Source: Pseudomonadota bacterium (GTDB lineage: Bacteria; SAR324; XYD2-FULL-50-16; JAHJRI01). Taken from it: DNA of 8,216 nt. The notes under the pieces are model-generated. The model saw only the letters and a list, made by a program, of their open reading frames with translations, made no database searches and was not told the DNA's origin. The stretch spans positions 1-8,216 of the forward strand of contig JAKSDL010000312.1 of the NCBI GenBank assembly GCA_022360105.1, given 5' to 3'. The number at the start of each line of letters is the position of its first letter. Position 1 is the stretch's first letter. The position numbers were made by a program, and so were the translations under genes. This document shows, piece by piece, positions 5,777 through 8,216 of the stretch.

Positions 5777-7801
5777 CTATTCATTTATCACCATTTCACC
5801 TTTGTCTTTGACTAGGAGCGCTTTGGTGGTTGACTCGCTATCAAAGGTATTGGTTTGGGTCTTGGTATTGGTCAGAATTGCCAAATCAGCTTTTTGTTCT
5901 ACCTTTTTACTTGCCGAGTTCTCTATTAATTCCATGGCGGTATTCGCGACTATCAGACCTAAATTCTTAACACCACCTTTGCCATTGGTATCTATACTCC
6001 CAGCTGTCGTATTGAATATTATTGGTGCAGCCGAGATTGTCTGGCCACCCGATGAGCTGTCTACCATGCCCAGGGCAGCATTAATTCCATTAGCACCTGC
6101 TTTGTTCAAGGCCAACCCACCGACGATATTAGCCACTACCAAGCCGGTTGTGTTGGAAATATTGTCCCCGGCAATTGACGTAATATCGCCACCACTTAAA
6201 GTTATTATGTTTCCAGTCAATACATTACCATCAGCTCTTACTTCCAGGTTGTCCGCCAAGATAGTGATATCTTCATCCACATTGATGTTAAGATCGGCAC
6301 CGACCTTTATTTTCATATCCTTTTTAGCATTGATCTGAAGGTTCTCTGCTCCGTTTTTGTCATCGAAGAGAATGCTGTTGGCGTTTTTTTCATTCCTGGG
6401 ATTTATGGTGCTTTGTTCAGGTCTGCTTTCAGGTTTGACCGGGGTTCGTTGATTAGTTGAATACACCTTCCCGATGATCAGGGGTCTGTCAGGATCTCCG
6501 TTTTCGAATGCGACTACGACCTCATCTCCCACAGCCGGGTTAAAGATGAACCCTCTTCTGGCACCTGCAGCGGGCATCACGTTTCTGATAAATGCTGATC
6601 CCGTTTCTGCCGGTGAGTGTCTGTCCCAATGGAATCGGACCATTACCCTGCCCTGGCTGTCGGTATGAACTCCTGACGCTGTTTTGCTGCCTGTTACCAC
6701 AGCTGTCTGATTACCAATGATTGTTGGCTTACTCACTAGCTTATCAGGTGAAAAGTAGAACGGTTCCTTGGCAGGCCAGGCAACAAATGCATTCTCGTAG
6801 GCTACAGGAGTTGCTTCAATGGATAGTTTTTTGATAATGAATGCCTGGTCATGAACCTCTGGCAGCATCGGTGATTCCATTTTAAAGCTTTTCCCAGCCT
6901 CCAATACCCTGATGCCAGAGGTACCATGAAAAGCCAGCTCATCGCTTCGATACACCGATTTCAACCTGTTGATTTTTTCTTCACCTTCATTCCTTGCAGT
7001 GAAGTTCCCCGGGTATTCAAAATGCCGGAATGGCGATTTTCCTGCTTTCCCAACCAGTTTTTCAGGCGGGTTGTCATACTCAAAATCGGTTGCCTGGCAT
7101 CCATCCAAAGAATTGTAGCGGCTGCGTCGACAGAAGCCGGTCATTCGATCCGCTCCAAGCCAGGATGACTTTTTGATTTCCGGCAGTGACCTTGTATCAT
7201 CTGAAAACACAAGCGTGTGATTCTTACCTGTGTGTTCAAATCGCCAGATAATGCCTTCCTCTTGAAGTAATCGGACTATGAAATCGTAATACGACTCATT
7301 ATAGATCGTCACATAGTTACGTTTCGGAAGTGTCCGTTCAGTTTCATCCCGAAAATCCCTCAAACCTAACTCAGTAAGCAGCCCGGTAACAATTGTCAGA
7401 TTGGTGTTGTTGTTTTTCTGGAATATTCGGCATTCCTTTGCAAAGGACAGTTGTTTGAACCATGATCCAACCTCCAGCTGATATTGCCACACATCGGGCA
7501 GCAACGGAGCCCTGCTCATTCCCAGTTCACGAAGCTTGAACACCATGCCGTTAATGTAACGAAATGAAGCCTTGTCATTAAGGTCGTAACCTATCTCAAC
7601 CGTGATTTTATCTCCCACCAGCTTGTCGATGTCCTCCTCTGTCAATCTTTCCGGCGTAGCGACTTCCAGCTCGTATGAGAAATCCCCACAAAGGGTTTCC
7701 TCCCCTTTTAGCTGACGCAGATTGAATTTATAACCTCGTTTAACCGATTGATCCAAAGGAGTGTTCAGGGTCAGATAGGATGAGCGGTTTGTTGTGTTCA
7801 T
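5777..7801 (-). CDS. vgrG: Type VI secretion spike protein VgrG (TssI), first of three tandem copies
   Basis: A 674-residue VgrG, the first spike gene behind tssG. The gp27-like base (about 1-360) shows ECRIFQKNNN at 123-132 and KRNYVTIYNESYYDFIVRLL at about 160-179. The OB domain carries GRVMVRFHWDRH (FHWDRH at 390-395, with Arg where the other two copies have His), then AAGARRGFIFNPAVGDEVVV and NGDPDRPLIIGKVY. The needle begins at QINAKKDM (489) and keeps an eight-residue period to about 648. First come charged units (KIKVGADL, NINVDEDI), then Gly/Ala/Asn-rich ones in which Gly tends to recur every eighth residue. The tail ends KDKGEMVINE, with a weaker match to the G-K-F tip of the other copies. 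No effector domain is seen. Unlike the other copies it has a Shine-Dalgarno-like AAAGGA (7810-7815) upstream of its ATG. The gap to tssG is 54 bp, so one operon is likely. It is somewhat more diverged than the other two. Confidence 0.97.
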   Translation of the reverse strand: MNTTNRSSYLTLNTPLDQSVKRGYKFNLRQLKGEETLCGDFSYELEVATPERLTEEDIDKLVGDKITVEIGYDLNDKASFRYINGMVFKLRELGMSRAPLLPDVWQYQLEVGSWFKQLSFAKECRIFQKNNNTNLTIVTGLLTELGLRDFRDETERTLPKRNYVTIYNESYYDFIVRLLQEEGIIWRFEHTGKNHTLVFSDDTRSLPEIKKSSWLGADRMTGFCRRSRYNSLDGCQATDFEYDNPPEKLVGKAGKSPFRHFEYPGNFTARNEGEEKINRLKSVYRSDELAFHGTSGIRVLEAGKSFKMESPMLPEVHDQAFIIKKLSIEATPVAYENAFVAWPAKEPFYFSPDKLVSKPTIIGNQTAVVTGSKTASGVHTDSQGRVMVRFHWDRHSPAETGSAFIRNVMPAAGARRGFIFNPAVGDEVVVAFENGDPDRPLIIGKVYSTNQRTPVKPESRPEQSTINPRNEKNANSILFDDKNGAENLQINAKKDMKIKVGADLNINVDEDITILADNLEVRADGNVLTGNIITLSGGDITSIAGDNISNTTGLVVANIVGGLALNKAGANGINAALGMVDSSSGGQTISAAPIIFNTTAGSIDTNGKGGVKNLGLIVANTAMELIENSASKKVEQKADLAILTNTKTQTNTFDSESTTKALLVKDKGEMVINE

Positions 7802-7809
7802 GACTTTGT

Positions 7810-7815
7810 TCCTTT
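7810..7815 (-). promoter_or_regulatory. Shine-Dalgarno-like AAAGGA before the first vgrG
   Basis: On the minus strand AAAGGA ends 8 nt before the ATG at 7801, within the usual spacing. It is the only reasonable ribosome-binding-like site among the vgrG genes; the other two have ATCTAAA instead. If the host is a member of Bacteroidota, such sites contribute less to initiation, so its importance is uncertain. Confidence 0.4.
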
Positions 7816-7855
7816 GATTTCTGAATGCATAGACGGTTTTTGTTTGATGAAATCC

Positions 7856-8216
7856 TTATACTTCCTTGTTTAGGATCAGGGTTGCTTTGGGGGCACCGTT
7901 AATTGGTCCCTCTTTTGTTTTTAGATAAAAATTCCAGCCCAGTTTGGGTTGTTCGATTATCTGTTTGGGTCTGGTTTCTTTTTGACTGCTCAGTTTACCC
8001 AGGCTTGAGCCGGGAATCTGGTCCGGTTTCAGGCTGATCTTCAGGGAGTTATCGTATTCATCCCCGGCGTAGACTCGGATCAGATCCCTGATGCTTTTAA
8101 AGGCTGAAGCGCCGGGTAGGAATTCCTGGTATCGACACAATTCGAGTGAAGGAATTTCCACTTGAAATTTTGTCTGATCCAACCAGGCCCTTTTTCCCAG
8201 CACAAAACTTGAACCC
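7856..8216 (-). CDS. tssG: Type VI secretion baseplate subunit TssG (ImpH/VasB), C-terminal part only
   Basis: TssG is a baseplate wedge protein that works with TssF, TssE and TssK to start assembly of the contractile sheath. Only the last 120 or so residues are in the window; the frame continues open past the right edge, so the GTG at 8201-8203 is internal and not the start. Family landmarks are LGKRAWLDQTKFQVEI (the usual 'LG..vWD.qsKFri.lG' strand), LCRYQEFLPGASAFKSIRDL (family form 'l..f..FLPGg.a...l..L'), IRVYAGDEYDNSLKISLK (family form 'vr.YvGdEldwdl.l.L') and the closing KLGWNFYL plus ATLIL. It ends with TAA at 7856-7858, 54 bp before the first vgrG, in the same direction. This tssG-vgrG order makes a true T6SS operon likely, rather than orphan vgrG genes. 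The form resembles subtype-i TssG. Confidence 0.87.
   Translation of the reverse strand, partial: GSSFVLGKRAWLDQTKFQVEIPSLELCRYQEFLPGASAFKSIRDLIRVYAGDEYDNSLKISLKPDQIPGSSLGKLSSQKETRPKQIIEQPKLGWNFYLKTKEGPINGAPKATLILNKEV

Noticed and set aside
5802..6338. 178-codon open frame on the plus strand opposite the first VgrG needle
   Set aside because: It lies wholly inside vgrG, antisense to the octad repeats whose Ala/Asn/Gly/Ile codons rarely give stops on the other strand. The protein resembles no family and has no start signals.

Overview
The window is a minus-strand segment of a type VI secretion system (T6SS) locus. In transcription order (high to low coordinates) it holds the 3' end of tssG (a baseplate gene cut by the right edge), three complete tandem vgrG genes (7801-5777, 5681-3666, 3466-1451), a broken ORF6N-domain gene (1433-937), and the 5' part of a gene for a two-part protein (869 to the left edge). 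The second half of that protein resembles the HEAT-like T6SS-associated family TIGR02270. No convincing gene lies on the plus strand, and I see no tRNA, rRNA, CRISPR array or insertion sequence.

The three VgrG proteins (671, 671 and 674 aa) share one plan: a gp27-like base (about residues 1-360), a gp5-like OB domain with the FHWD motif at about residue 390, and a C-terminal needle from about residue 490. The needle is a run of eight-residue repeats, about 19-20 per protein, with almost no insertions. The base and OB parts are conserved between paralogues. The needle sequences have diverged, while a short G-K-F type tip may be conserved. None carries a recognisable enzymatic C-terminal domain, so they look like structural spikes that carry cargo non-covalently. 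No PAAR tip gene is visible here.

The ORF6N gene sits 17 bp behind the last vgrG. It has lost function by at least two lesions: a one-base frameshift at a CCCCGGGG run near 1275-1286, and an in-frame TGA at 979-981. After the TGA the family's usual C-terminal tail (ending RKIGF) is still readable.

The spaces between genes are short (54, 95, 199, 17 and 67 bp) and contain degenerate 7-bp repeats (ATCTAAA type, and one GATA-type block). Three start codons follow ATCTAAA or ATCTAAG directly with no Shine-Dalgarno sequence. There are also short hairpins such as GAAAGC-nnn-GCTTTC. Moderate-to-low GC, A-rich leaders without Shine-Dalgarno sites, and these intergenic repeats suggest Bacteroidota. 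The VgrG and TssG sequences instead look like the classical T6SS subtype i, best known from Proteobacteria, so Desulfobacterota or a similar group stays possible. The lineage call is an inference.
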